DNA from: Persicitalea jodogahamensis | GTDB lineage: Bacteria; Bacteroidota; Bacteroidia; Cytophagales; Spirosomataceae | Reading direction: 5' to 3' | DNA: 64,000 nt | Assembly (NCBI RefSeq): GCF_014651615.1 | Contig: NZ_BMXF01000001.1 | Location: 2,327,731 to 2,391,730 of the forward strand | In this document: positions 56,286 through 64,000 of the stretch, piece after piece | How the letters are laid out: the number at the start of each line of letters is the position of its first letter | Numbering within the stretch: the stretch's first letter is position 1 | Position numbers and translations under genes: made by a program | Notes under the pieces: generated by a model | What the model saw: only the letters and a program-made list of their open reading frames with translations | The model's database searches: none | What the model was told of the DNA's origin: nothing

Positions 56286-57758
56286 ATGTTCAGAAACCTT
56301 AGTACAATCCCGGCCTGCCTTTGTCTGATGGCGGTACTTGTGTTCGTCAGCACCAGCTATGCCCAGCAAAAGCGGCCCAACGTCTTATTCATATTGGCCG
56401 ACGACCAGTCGCCTTTTGATTTAAACATGTATGATCCTGCCTCCCGGCTAAGTACCCCAAATTTGAGCAGACTGGCCGCCGAGGGGATGGTTTTCGACGG
56501 TGCCTACCACATGGGTGCCTGGACGGGTGCAGTCTGTACCGCTTCCCGAACCATGCTCATGACCGGACGCTCGCTCTGGAAGCTACCGCATCAGACCAAC
56601 CCTAACAACGGTAACCGGGCGCTGGTACCGGAGAATTTAGAGGACAATTCGATGGCCGCGATCTTCAACCGGGCGGGCTATGCCACCATGCGCACCTGCA
56701 AAAGCGGCAACAGCTACGCGCCGGCCAACCAAAAATTCACCGTCAACAAGGAAGCGGTCAGCCGGGCCGGTAACGATGAAAATGGCAACGCCTGGCACGC
56801 CCGGCAGGTACTTGACTATCTGAAAGGCCGCGAGGAGAGCAAGGACGCAGCGCCCTTTCTGATCTACTTTGGGTTCTCGCACCCGCACGACCCCCGCAAT
56901 GGGAAAGAGGGTTTGCTGAAAAAATACGGTGCCGTGAATCATACCGATCCTCAAAAGGTACCCTTTGTCAATGCCAAACAAACGGCCTTGCCTTTCAATT
57001 ACTTACCGGCTCATCCGTTTTTCCACGGTCATCCGCAGTTGCGCGACGAAGAGCAGGTTTCAGGCGTCTGGAAAAACAGAGACGAAGGGAGCATTCGGAA
57101 CGAAATAGGTCGTGAGTATGCCTGCAGCGAAGACATTGACGATCAGATAGGCAAGGTGCTTAAAAGATTGGAGGAAATGGGCGAGCTGGAAAACACCTAC
57201 ATAGTTTACACCGCCGACCACGGGATTGCCGTGGGCCGGCATGGACTGATGGGCAAGCAAAACCTGTACGAGCACTCCTGGCGCGTGCCGTTCCTGGTCA
57301 AAGGACCGGGAATAAAGCCTGGAAAACGGGTCACGGGGAATATCTACCTGATGGACGTGCTGCCGACTCTCTGTGATGTGGCGGGCATAGAACAGCCAGG
57401 TACCATCGATGCCCTGAGTTTTAAACCCGTGCTTTTTGGTCAAAAACAGCAGATTCGGGACGTAATGTACGGAGTGTACAGCGGAGGCACGAAGCCCGGC
57501 ATCCGGACGGTCAGGAAAGGCGACTGGAAGCTGATCAAGTACGATGCCATGGACGGTACCGTGCGCGAAACGCAGCTATTCAATCTGAAAGCCAATCCGC
57601 ACGAATTTCTGGCCGAGCACCAGAAGCAGGGAAAAATGGAGACCAACCTGGCGGGCCAATCCCCGTACTCAGCCAAATTGAAGGAAATGGAGGCCCTGCT
57701 CCAGGCGCAAATGCAGAAGTACCATGATCCCTATACCCTTTGGAATCAGAAGAATTGA
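56286..57758 (+). CDS. Sulfatase with CxAxR maturation motif
   Basis: A 490-residue exported sulfatase starting at ATG 56286, 1 base after the pseudogene stop; this start gives the signal peptide CLMAVLVFVSTSYAQ. Metal ligands are in LADDQSPFDL. The maturation motif is C84-T-A-S-R (GAVCTASRTMLMTGRSLWK), with Ala where most sulfatases have Pro; both are accepted by known maturation enzymes. Other active-site elements are YTADHGIAVGRHGLMGKQNL. It resembles choline-sulfatase-like or S1_22-type enzymes, but the subfamily is uncertain. Confidence 0.92.
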   Translation: MFRNLSTIPACLCLMAVLVFVSTSYAQQKRPNVLFILADDQSPFDLNMYDPASRLSTPNLSRLAAEGMVFDGAYHMGAWTGAVCTASRTMLMTGRSLWKLPHQTNPNNGNRALVPENLEDNSMAAIFNRAGYATMRTCKSGNSYAPANQKFTVNKEAVSRAGNDENGNAWHARQVLDYLKGREESKDAAPFLIYFGFSHPHDPRNGKEGLLKKYGAVNHTDPQKVPFVNAKQTALPFNYLPAHPFFHGHPQLRDEEQVSGVWKNRDEGSIRNEIGREYACSEDIDDQIGKVLKRLEEMGELENTYIVYTADHGIAVGRHGLMGKQNLYEHSWRVPFLVKGPGIKPGKRVTGNIYLMDVLPTLCDVAGIEQPGTIDALSFKPVLFGQKQQIRDVMYGVYSGGTKPGIRTVRKGDWKLIKYDAMDGTVRETQLFNLKANPHEFLAEHQKQGKMETNLAGQSPYSAKLKEMEALLQAQMQKYHDPYTLWNQKN

Positions 57759-57939
57759 GTCATCTGAGAGCAAGGTACTTAGGAAAAAGAGATCAGCTTA
57801 CCTGCTGGTCCGAAGGGGTACTTTGGTTGCTGCTGACTGGGGGGGAAGTACCATTCATTCGTCTCATCAGTAAGTATCGCCCCGCCTTTCTTATCTTTTC
57901 CACTTTTAGACAGACATTAATCCCACGTACATTTTTATT

Positions 57940-58737
57940 ATGAAAAGACGTCACTTTGTCAAAGCTTCCCTGCTCACTCCGGTGGCCGCTCAGCTTACCC
58001 ATTCAGCAGGTACCCCATCTACGGCTAGCCAACCGAAAGCAGGCTCAGAGTTCTACGAGCTCCGGATTTACACCCTCAAAAATGCCCAACAGCTCAAACT
58101 GGTTCAGGAGCATTACAAGCAGGCGGCTATTCCGGCGCTGAATAAATTGGATAGCAAAAACATCGGCGTATTCACCGAGTATCTGGCGGGCGGCTTCACC
58201 AAGCTGGTAACGGTCATTCCCTATGCTTCCATGGATGCCTTCCTTAAAGTCAACGATCAGTTGGCCAATGATGCCGCCTACCAGCAAGCCGGTGCACCCT
58301 ACCTGACGGCTGATGGCGCCACCCCGGCCTACGAGCGCGTAGAAAGCTCCCTGCTGCAATCGTTTGCGATGATGCCTAAGCTGGAAGTACCCGAAAAGAA
58401 ACCGCGGCTTTTTGAGCTGCGCCGGTACGAGAGCCCGGGTGTAGCGGCCGGGAAAAAGAAAATAGAGATGTTCAACGAAGGAGGGGAGATTTCCATTTTC
58501 AAGCGGGTAGGCCTGACGCCCGTCTTCTTTGGCGAAACCCTGATTGGCCCCCTGCGCCCTAACCTGACGTACATGCTCACATTCGATGACATGGCTGAAC
58601 ATGACGCCAATTGGAAAACCTTTTCGGCGGACCCGGAGTGGAAAAAAGTCAGTGCCATGCCGGAGTATGCCAATGCTAAAATCATCTCCAATATTCACCG
58701 CATGTTTCTAGTGCCAACCGATTTTTCTCAGATTTAA
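57940..58737 (+). CDS. NIPSNAP-family protein with Tat-like signal
   Basis: A 265-residue protein with a twin-arginine-like leader (MKRRHFVKASLLTPVAAQL). Two NIPSNAP ferredoxin-like domains follow, at about residues 35-135 (YELRIYTLKNAQQLKLVQEH) and 155-260 (LFELRRYESPGVAAGKKK). NIPSNAP domains resemble dimeric alpha/beta-barrel proteins; bacterial exported members are often found with sulfatases and oxidoreductases but have no assigned reaction. It ends before a terminator and is followed by the last sulfatase of the arm. Confidence 0.85.
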   Translation: MKRRHFVKASLLTPVAAQLTHSAGTPSTASQPKAGSEFYELRIYTLKNAQQLKLVQEHYKQAAIPALNKLDSKNIGVFTEYLAGGFTKLVTVIPYASMDAFLKVNDQLANDAAYQQAGAPYLTADGATPAYERVESSLLQSFAMMPKLEVPEKKPRLFELRRYESPGVAAGKKKIEMFNEGGEISIFKRVGLTPVFFGETLIGPLRPNLTYMLTFDDMAEHDANWKTFSADPEWKKVSAMPEYANAKIISNIHRMFLVPTDFSQI

Positions 58738-58797
58738 GACGGTTGGATCTTCGGCCCGGTAGTTCTGTCACGAATTGGGGGGACGAACGCGCCGAAT

Positions 58798-58840
58798 AAA
58801 AAATGCGCTGGGAAAACGACTCACTTCCAGCGCATTTTTT
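58798..58840 (+). terminator. Intrinsic terminator after the NIPSNAP gene
   Basis: A perfect 14-bp stem (AAAAAATGCGCTGG with CCAGCGCATTTTTT) encloses a 15-base loop and is followed by further T. It lies 60 bases after the NIPSNAP stop and can also work on the minus strand thanks to the A tract. It means the last sulfatase is probably transcribed from its own promoter. Confidence 0.85.
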
Positions 58841-58942
58841 TTCATAAGTTGAACGGATGTAACAAAGTACAGACAAACTACCCCTTGCTTGAAGCAGGAG
58901 GGAATACCTTCTTCCTGACTTTCCAGTAGCCTTTGATATTTT

Positions 58943-60487
58943 ATGAAAGCCAAAAATGTTTTTATCACCGTGTGCCTGTCGTTGATTCAGTTTAGTGGAT
59001 TTTCGCAGAAGAACGGTTCGCCCAACATCATCTACATCTTAGCCGATGACCTGGGTTACGGGGATGTTTCCTGTTTCAATCCCCAGTCGAAACTAAACAC
59101 TGTGCACATCGACCGCCTGGGCAAAGAGGGAATGATGTTTACCGACGCCCACACGAGTTCGGCGGTATGCACTCCCACCAGATACGGGATACTGACCGGG
59201 CGATACAACTGGCGTTCCCGACTCAAAAAGTCCGTCCTGAGCGGATTTTCCAAGTCGCTCATTGAACCCGAAAGGACGACCGTGGCCCGGCTGTTGAAAG
59301 ACAAAGGATACCAGACAGCCTTCATAGGCAAGTGGCACCTGGGCTGGGATTGGCAATTCAACTCCAATGCAAAGGATTTGGACAATCTGAATGTGCATCC
59401 GGTGGTGGATTACTCCAAACCTCTGACATTGGGCCCAAACGACCTCGGCTTCGACTACACCTATGGCATTTCGGGTTCGCTGGATATGGCCCCATACGTG
59501 TACGTCGAGAATGGACGATCGACCACCATACCCACCGATACGACGGTATCCGTAGACGACAAGGGGTTCTGGCGGAAGGGGGTTACGGGTTCAGACTTTA
59601 CCCATGCCGATGTCCTGGATCATTTGACGGCCAAATCCGTTGCTTTTATTGAGGAAAACGCCAGTAGCAGCCAACCGTTCTTCCTTTATTTTGCCTTGCC
59701 CGCCCCGCACACGCCCATATTGCCAAAGTCTGAATTTCTGGGTAAAAGCAACACCAATTTTTACGGAGATTTCGTACTGCAGGTCGATGATCTGGTCGGT
59801 AGAATCGAAGCTGTTCTGAAGCAAAAAGGAATTGGTGAAAACACCATGATTATCTTCACCAGCGATAACGGATGCTCACCCAAAGCCAACTTCAAGGAAT
59901 TGGCGAACGTGTCGCACAATCCAAGCTATATCTACCGGGGACACAAGGCGGATATTTACGAAGGGGGGCACCGGGTACCCTTCATTGTGAAATGGCCACA
60001 AAAGGTCAAATCCGGCACTAAAGTACCCGCCACCCTATGTACCACCGATTTTTTTGCCACCGCCGCAGAAATCGTGAACTTCGATATCCCAGATAATATG
60101 GGCGAGGATAGCTTCAGCTTTTTGTACTTATTGGAGGGTGCCCCGAAAAAGCAACCCATAAGAGAGGCCACGGTCCATCATTCCATCGACGGGCGTTTTG
60201 CCATTCGGAAAGAAAACTGGAAGCTTGTTCTCTGGCCGGGATCGGGCGGCTGGAGTTTCCCGAATACCAAAAAGGATCTGGAAGCGTTGCCAAAGTACCA
60301 ACTTTACGATTTGGAAAATGATCCGGGTGAGGTTAAAAACCTCTTTGCCCAGAATCCGGCAAAAGTGAAGGAGTTGGAAAGCTTAATGAAAAAGTACATC
60401 GACGAAGGCCGAAGCACACCCGGAAAACCTCAGAAGAACGACTTTGTGCAAAAATGGGAGCAACTGGATTGGATGGATGTGAAGTAA
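58943..60487 (+). CDS. Arylsulfatase
   Basis: A 514-residue exported sulfatase (signal FITVCLSLIQFSGFSQ). Metal ligands are in ILADDLGYGDVSCF, and the formylglycine motif is C76-T-P-T-R (SSAVCTPTRYGILTGRYNWR). Later elements AFIGKWHLGWDWQFN and FTSDNGCSPKANFKELA complete the active site; the extra Trp-rich segment is typical of arylsulfatase A/GalNAc-6-sulfatase-like Bacteroidota enzymes. It is the last gene of the PUL plus arm, beyond a terminator. Confidence 0.93.
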   Translation: MKAKNVFITVCLSLIQFSGFSQKNGSPNIIYILADDLGYGDVSCFNPQSKLNTVHIDRLGKEGMMFTDAHTSSAVCTPTRYGILTGRYNWRSRLKKSVLSGFSKSLIEPERTTVARLLKDKGYQTAFIGKWHLGWDWQFNSNAKDLDNLNVHPVVDYSKPLTLGPNDLGFDYTYGISGSLDMAPYVYVENGRSTTIPTDTTVSVDDKGFWRKGVTGSDFTHADVLDHLTAKSVAFIEENASSSQPFFLYFALPAPHTPILPKSEFLGKSNTNFYGDFVLQVDDLVGRIEAVLKQKGIGENTMIIFTSDNGCSPKANFKELANVSHNPSYIYRGHKADIYEGGHRVPFIVKWPQKVKSGTKVPATLCTTDFFATAAEIVNFDIPDNMGEDSFSFLYLLEGAPKKQPIREATVHHSIDGRFAIRKENWKLVLWPGSGGWSFPNTKKDLEALPKYQLYDLENDPGEVKNLFAQNPAKVKELESLMKKYIDEGRSTPGKPQKNDFVQKWEQLDWMDVK

Positions 60488-60495
60488 TCTTTTCC

Positions 60496-60507
60496 GGCAA
60501 ATTTGCC
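60496..60507. promoter_or_regulatory. Perfect palindrome, candidate operator of the Xre-RES module
   Basis: GGCAAATTTGCC is a perfect 12-bp palindrome. It overlaps a TTTG at 60502-60505, in the -33 region of the promoter inferred for the antitoxin gene. Xre antitoxins repress their own operon by binding such inverted repeats, so this is a good operator candidate. Confidence 0.5.
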
Positions 60508-60519
60508 ATATGTATTTTG

Positions 60520-60527
60520 TATATTTG
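60520..60527 (+). promoter_or_regulatory. -7 promoter element for the toxin-antitoxin operon
   Basis: TATATTTG matches TAnnTTTG, 24 bases before the antitoxin ATG. A TTTG lies 14 bases upstream within the palindrome, closer than the usual spacing. Confidence 0.5.
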
Positions 60528-60550
60528 CGTATAGTCAACACTTGCCACCT

Positions 60551-61078
60551 ATGGTTCCTCCGTTTCCTTTCCAGCCCAATGCCCCGTATCCCGTGGTCAA
60601 TATCATACGACAGGCCAGAAAGGGCGTGGCACGTCGTCGGGCCGATGAAGTGGCTGAAATCGTGGGATTGACCAATATCGAAATGGCTAAAATACTGAAT
60701 ATGTCAGTGAGGGGGCTGCATGGGAAATCTGCCGATGAGTTGCTGAATCAGGCAAGCAGCGAGCGCCTTTTGCTGCTCGAACGCCTGATCCAGCATGGTC
60801 TTTCCGTATTCGATGGGGACACAACTTCGCTGGGGCTCTGGCTGCGCACTCCGCTGAAAGAACTCGCTTACCGCGCAACGGAGGAGGAAAAAGCCGGCCC
60901 GATCTCCATCCGCAAAGCAGGTGGTTTTGTCCCCTCTCGAAATCCGACCGATCCCCCGGCCGACCTTGCTCACGATGATCCCGCTCCCCAGCCTCCGCTG
61001 AGCATACTGGATACCGTAGTGGGTTTCTCACTGGCAGAAGATGTGCTGGGGCGAATTGAATGGGGCATCATCGGGTAG
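60551..61078 (+). CDS. Xre/MbcA/ParS-type antitoxin (DUF2384)
   Basis: A 175-residue protein starting at ATG 60551; an upstream in-frame start would place the promoter inside the gene. An N-terminal helix-turn-helix-like part (ADEVAEIVGLTNIEMAKILN, then MSVRGLHGK) is followed by LLLLERLIQHGLSVFDGD and the C-terminal toxin-binding DUF2384 segment. The C-terminal insertion rich in Pro and Asp (about residues 130-155) is longer than usual. It is followed after 5 bases by a RES-domain toxin gene, the standard antitoxin-first order. Confidence 0.88.
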   Translation: MVPPFPFQPNAPYPVVNIIRQARKGVARRRADEVAEIVGLTNIEMAKILNMSVRGLHGKSADELLNQASSERLLLLERLIQHGLSVFDGDTTSLGLWLRTPLKELAYRATEEEKAGPISIRKAGGFVPSRNPTDPPADLAHDDPAPQPPLSILDTVVGFSLAEDVLGRIEWGIIG

Positions 61079-61083
61079 CTGGC

Positions 61084-61551
61084 ATGGAGGCCTATCGATT
61101 GAACAAAGAACCTTACCACACGGACCCGCTGTCGGTGGAGGGGAGCCGCAGGCACGGAGGACGCTGGAATCCCAAAGGAGTAGGCATACTATACACCAGT
61201 GCTACCCCTGAACTCAGTTTGCTCGAAACGCTGGTCCACCTGCCACCGCTTCCTCTCTCTGAATTGCCCGGACTTTGGCTAAGCACGCTTATGCTACCCG
61301 ATGAACCACAAACGGTTTTCTACCTGGATGCGGCCAAGCTGCCAGCCTCCTGGCGAACGGGTACTTTGGCCGAATCGCAATCGCTTCTGATGGAATGGCT
61401 GCTGGACCCGTTTTGCCTGGGCCTGGGAGTCCCCTCGATCGTGATGCCACTCTCGTACAACATTCTGCTTCACCCGCAACATGCTGATTTTAAGAAGGTG
61501 GAAGTATTCGCGCAACGTAAGTTTCCACTTGATCCCCGATTGCGCAAGTGA
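61084..61551 (+). CDS. RES-domain toxin
   Basis: A 155-residue RES protein starting MEAYRLNKEPYHTDPL. The signature GGRWNPKGVGILYTSATPEL, followed by SLLETLVH, carries the conserved Arg, Glu and later Ser that name the family. RES toxins degrade NAD+ or ADP-ribosylate targets, arresting growth until the antitoxin neutralises them. It forms a two-gene operon with the Xre-type antitoxin. Length is normal and no disruption is visible. Confidence 0.9.
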   Translation: MEAYRLNKEPYHTDPLSVEGSRRHGGRWNPKGVGILYTSATPELSLLETLVHLPPLPLSELPGLWLSTLMLPDEPQTVFYLDAAKLPASWRTGTLAESQSLLMEWLLDPFCLGLGVPSIVMPLSYNILLHPQHADFKKVEVFAQRKFPLDPRLRK

Positions 61552-61638
61552 AAGTTGGAGCAGGAACTAGCCCTGCCTATCCAATCTGTATTTTACGAAA
61601 CGAATGGAGTGGTTTTGCCTGATTCCCGTGAGGGCCGC

Positions 61639-62955
61639 TCACTCGTCCGCACCTTTCTTACCCAATAAACTCATTAGTCCAAGGACCGGGCCCAGGGCCA
61701 GAGCAGTAAAAACAAACTCGCTATCGACAAAATCGGACAGGATATTGATGAATTGAATACTCAGGATGGTAATCGAAAAGCCGATACAGTTTACCAGGGT
61801 AAGGGCCGTTCCGCGCAAAGCTTCCGGGGCATTTTTGGCCACCAGGGTTGAAAAGAGGGGGGAATCGGCAATGACGAAACTTCCCCAGACCAACAAAAAC
61901 AGGAGAAGTACCAAAAAAGAACTGCTTTGGAGAAATAACGGCGAAAGCAGACAACACAGTCCTGAAACGAACAGCGAAATGGTGGCTATTTTCTTCGGAC
62001 CGAAGCGCCCGGAAAGAAGCCCGGCCACTACGCAGGCCGGTCCCCCGACCATGATTACCAGAAACGAATAGAGCGGGACATTCAGGACCGTATCAGGATG
62101 ACGAAGCTGGAAGGTGGCCAACATAAGGGGGACAAACGCCCAGAAGCTGTACAACTCCCACATATGCCCGAAATAACCCAGGGAGGCCGCGCGAAAACGG
62201 GTATTCCTGAAAATGTCGACCATTGCCCCGAAACGAATCGCCTGCCCTTGTCCGGACTTCCAGAAAGGGCCATCGGGTACCAGCCATACCATAGCCAGGC
62301 CACCCGCAAGCGACAGGGCAGAGGTGGCGTAAACCACACTTTGCCAGGGAAAAGCAAACGTGATCCCTTTCAGGAAATGGGGGAAGGCCGTTCCCAGCAC
62401 CAGCGCCCCCACCAGGTACCCGAGTGATTTTCCCAAACCGTGCTGAAAATAGTCGGAGGCTATTTTCATGCCCACCGGATAAATACCCGCCAGAAAAAAT
62501 CCGGTCAGAAACCTGAAAAACAAAATGACGCCCGGCGAGAATCCGGGAGCGGCCAGCGCCAGATTGAAGAGGGCCGCCAGCAAAGCACTGTCGAAGAATA
62601 CCCGCGAGGGGGAAAAGCGATCGGCCACCCGAAAACTGGCATAGAAGAGGGTGCCCAGAATAAAGCCAAACTGTACCGCGCTTGTCATTTGGGCCAGGAA
62701 ACCGGGGTCTGACGGGAGGTTTTTGACCAGATCGGGTAGAATAGCGTTACCCGCAAACCAAAGCGAAGTGCAGAAAAACTGCGCAAGTACGATGACGGGC
62801 AGTACGGCTTTGAAGCTTTGCTTGGGCGTGGATTTACTAGTCAAAGTGCGGGCTCTTGCCAGGTATTTGAGGGTTTGCCGGGAAGGAGTGGTAAATTTAT
62901 CTACTTTATCCTGGTACCGCAAGGCTGCTGAATCATTCGTCTGGGTTCCATCCAC
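61639..62955 (-). CDS. MFS transporter
   Basis: A 438-residue protein with about 12 membrane segments after a 50-residue hydrophilic N-terminus. The first helix AQFFCTSLWFAGNAILPDLV and the loop motifs (FASFRVADRFSPSRVFFDSA in loop 2-3, VAGLLSGRFGPKKIATISLF in loop 8-9) are typical of the major facilitator superfamily. The substrate is unknown. It converges with the RES toxin gene. An alternative start after the hydrophilic tail cannot be excluded. Confidence 0.88.
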   Translation of the reverse strand: MDGTQTNDSAALRYQDKVDKFTTPSRQTLKYLARARTLTSKSTPKQSFKAVLPVIVLAQFFCTSLWFAGNAILPDLVKNLPSDPGFLAQMTSAVQFGFILGTLFYASFRVADRFSPSRVFFDSALLAALFNLALAAPGFSPGVILFFRFLTGFFLAGIYPVGMKIASDYFQHGLGKSLGYLVGALVLGTAFPHFLKGITFAFPWQSVVYATSALSLAGGLAMVWLVPDGPFWKSGQGQAIRFGAMVDIFRNTRFRAASLGYFGHMWELYSFWAFVPLMLATFQLRHPDTVLNVPLYSFLVIMVGGPACVVAGLLSGRFGPKKIATISLFVSGLCCLLSPLFLQSSSFLVLLLFLLVWGSFVIADSPLFSTLVAKNAPEALRGTALTLVNCIGFSITILSIQFINILSDFVDSEFVFTALALGPVLGLMSLLGKKGADE

Positions 62956-63073
62956 TATTGAATCAGAAGGGTTGGGTACTTTTTATCAAGTGCAGAACTT
63001 GTCGTATTTTAGGGCATCCGGTACGGATAAGCTCCTTCCAATCAACTAATTTACTCAACTATCAAAATTCGTT

Positions 63074-63553
63074 ATGACTGCTTTAATGAACGCCGTAAAT
63101 AAAAATAACAGCACCCTGGTGCAGCAACTCATCCAGCAGGGGGCCGATGTCGACGAGCTGGACGCCAGCCGGGATGCCCCGCTGGTCATGGCTGCCTACA
63201 AGGGCTACAACGAAATCGTAAAACTACTGTTGGAAGCGGGGGCGGACGTTGGTGCCGTAGATCCGGGAATGAAAGCCACGGCTCTGCACGCAGCCTCCTA
63301 CGCCGGCCGGGCCGAAGCGGCCAAACTGCTGATCGACTACCAAATTGACATCAACAAGCAAGGGCCATATAACGGCTACACCGCCCTGCATGATGCTATC
63401 TGGCAAAACAACGTGGAGGTAGTTAAGGTACTTCTGGATGCTAACGCTGATCTGAACCTCAAATCCAACGACGGCAAGACTCCGCTGGATTTTGCCAGAT
63501 CAAAAAATCACAGGGAGATTGTCGGGTTGATTGAGGAGAAGTCGGGAAAATAA
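63074..63553 (+). CDS. Ankyrin-repeat protein
   Basis: A 159-residue cytoplasmic protein made of four to five ankyrin repeats: MTALMNAVNKNNSTLVQQLI, DAPLVMAAYKGYNEIVKLLL, ATALHAASYAGRAEAAKLLI, YTALHDAIWQNNVEVVKVLL and a final DGKTPLDFARSKNHREIV. It is a protein-interaction scaffold without a catalytic motif or signal peptide. Its partner is unknown. A terminator follows 40 bases downstream. Confidence 0.9.
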   Translation: MTALMNAVNKNNSTLVQQLIQQGADVDELDASRDAPLVMAAYKGYNEIVKLLLEAGADVGAVDPGMKATALHAASYAGRAEAAKLLIDYQIDINKQGPYNGYTALHDAIWQNNVEVVKVLLDANADLNLKSNDGKTPLDFARSKNHREIVGLIEEKSGK

Positions 63554-63593
63554 CTGATTTTACCCTCAGGTAAAACTCAGCCTAACGCACAAA

Positions 63594-63628
63594 AAAAGGA
63601 GGCTTCTGATGAACAGAAGCCTCCTTTT
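63594..63628. terminator. Bidirectional intrinsic terminator
   Basis: A perfect 15-bp stem (AAAAGGAGGCTTCTG with CAGAAGCCTCCTTTT) with a 5-base loop sits between the ankyrin gene and the convergent oxidoreductase gene, with A and T tracts on either side. Confidence 0.92.
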
Positions 63629-63646
63629 CTCATATTCTGATTTTGC

Positions 63647-64000
63647 TTACAGCAGGTAGTACTCTTCCCAGCCTTTGCGTGGGGCGGCACCGGCGAGCAG
63701 GAAGTTAGCGAGCGGATTATTGGTGATCCGCTGCGTCTCCCGGTCAAACAGGAGTTTGGTGTTCAGCCGTTGGGCCAAAACCCCGAGGTTGAAGACCTGA
63801 CTCAGTGGGCCGGCGATCTCGAACGAAGAGCGGCATTTTTCCTCGCCTTTGCAGGCTTTCAGGAAGTTGGCGAAGTGGTTGGAAGGGCTCTCCGGCACTA
63901 CGGGCAACTTCGAGGCCAAATCTTTGGCTTTGTCTTCCGGAATAATCGACAGGGTACTTCCGTGCGATCCTCCCTTGAAAGTCAGCTCTTTGCTATAAAT
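63647..64000 (-). CDS. Gfo/Idh/MocA-type oxidoreductase, C-terminal part (runs off the right edge)
   Basis: About 117 codons are visible, open to the window edge, ending GAAPRKGWEEYYLL. The segment PSNHFANFLKACKGEEKCRS, followed by SFEIAGPLSQVFNLGVLAQR and RITNNPLANFLLAG, is the C-terminal pattern of Gfo/Idh/MocA-family dehydrogenases of Bacteroidota and Planctomycetes, in which the catalytic N-terminal Rossmann part would lie outside the window. Such enzymes are frequent near sugar-degradation loci. The assignment rests on this tail only. Confidence 0.75.
   Translation of the reverse strand: MYSKELTFKGGSHGSTLSIIPEDKAKDLASKLPVVPESPSNHFANFLKACKGEEKCRSSFEIAGPLSQVFNLGVLAQRLNTKLLFDRETQRITNNPLANFLLAGAAPRKGWEEYYLL

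Overview
The window looks like chromosomal DNA of a Bacteroidota bacterium, most likely a member of the order Cytophagales (Dyadobacter/Spirosoma-like relatives). This is inferred from the conserved parA-parB-DUF5683-dapB-lepB block, SusC/SusD proteins, a type IX secretion (gliding-motility type B) C-terminal domain, LVIVD-repeat lipoproteins, and several TAnnTTTG -7 promoter elements typical of the phylum. No tRNA, rRNA, CRISPR array, intact insertion sequence or prophage was recognised.

Left part (1-15.3 kb), mostly housekeeping: the 5' part of alanine dehydrogenase diverges from an Lrp/AsnC regulator; then come a FAD-dependent reductase, a radical SAM/SPASM protein, the parA-parB-DUF5683-dapB-lepB-dprA block, an AlbA/Schlafen-type protein, two LVIVD lipoproteins with a coupled exported protein, pyrB, a bile-acid:sodium symporter-type transporter, and two tandem small lipoproteins ending at a strong bidirectional terminator.

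Middle part (15.3-36.5 kb): a minus-strand heavy-metal operon (response regulator, sensor kinase, TolC-type channel, adaptor, CzcA-type RND pump), a zinc alcohol dehydrogenase diverging from a TlpA-type thioredoxin, pgi, two secreted proteins that share a C-terminal domain (a sialate O-acetylesterase-type hydrolase and a PQQ-type sugar dehydrogenase), a T9SS-sorted surface protein, and a run of small minus-strand genes (VanZ, YdeI-type, DinB-type, DUF2007-like, DUF1801). A gene-poor 1.4 kb follows (35.1-36.5 kb), with an orphan terminator and a perfect 21-bp inverted repeat.

Right part (36.5-60.5 kb): a large sulfatase-rich polysaccharide utilization locus organised divergently around about 47 kb. 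The minus arm carries an ECF sigma factor, a FecR anti-sigma factor, SusC with an STN signalling domain, SusD and two sulfatases. The plus arm carries four more sulfatases, a GH117-like glycosidase, a secreted protein that may be an alpha/alpha-toroid lyase, a beta-propeller/HEAT/cytochrome c oxidoreductase, a NIPSNAP protein, and two gene remnants (a decayed sulfatase tail and a broken beta-helix protein). Expected logic: glycan import through SusCD signals via STN-FecR to the sigma factor, while periplasmic sulfatases desulfate the oligosaccharides before glycosidase or lyase attack. A sulfated galactan (agar, porphyran or carrageenan type) is the best guess for the substrate, based mainly on the GH117-like gene and the number of sulfatases.

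The right end (60.5-64 kb) has an Xre-RES toxin-antitoxin module with a palindromic operator candidate, an MFS transporter, an ankyrin-repeat protein, a terminator, and the C-terminal part of a Gfo/Idh/MocA-type oxidoreductase that runs off the window.
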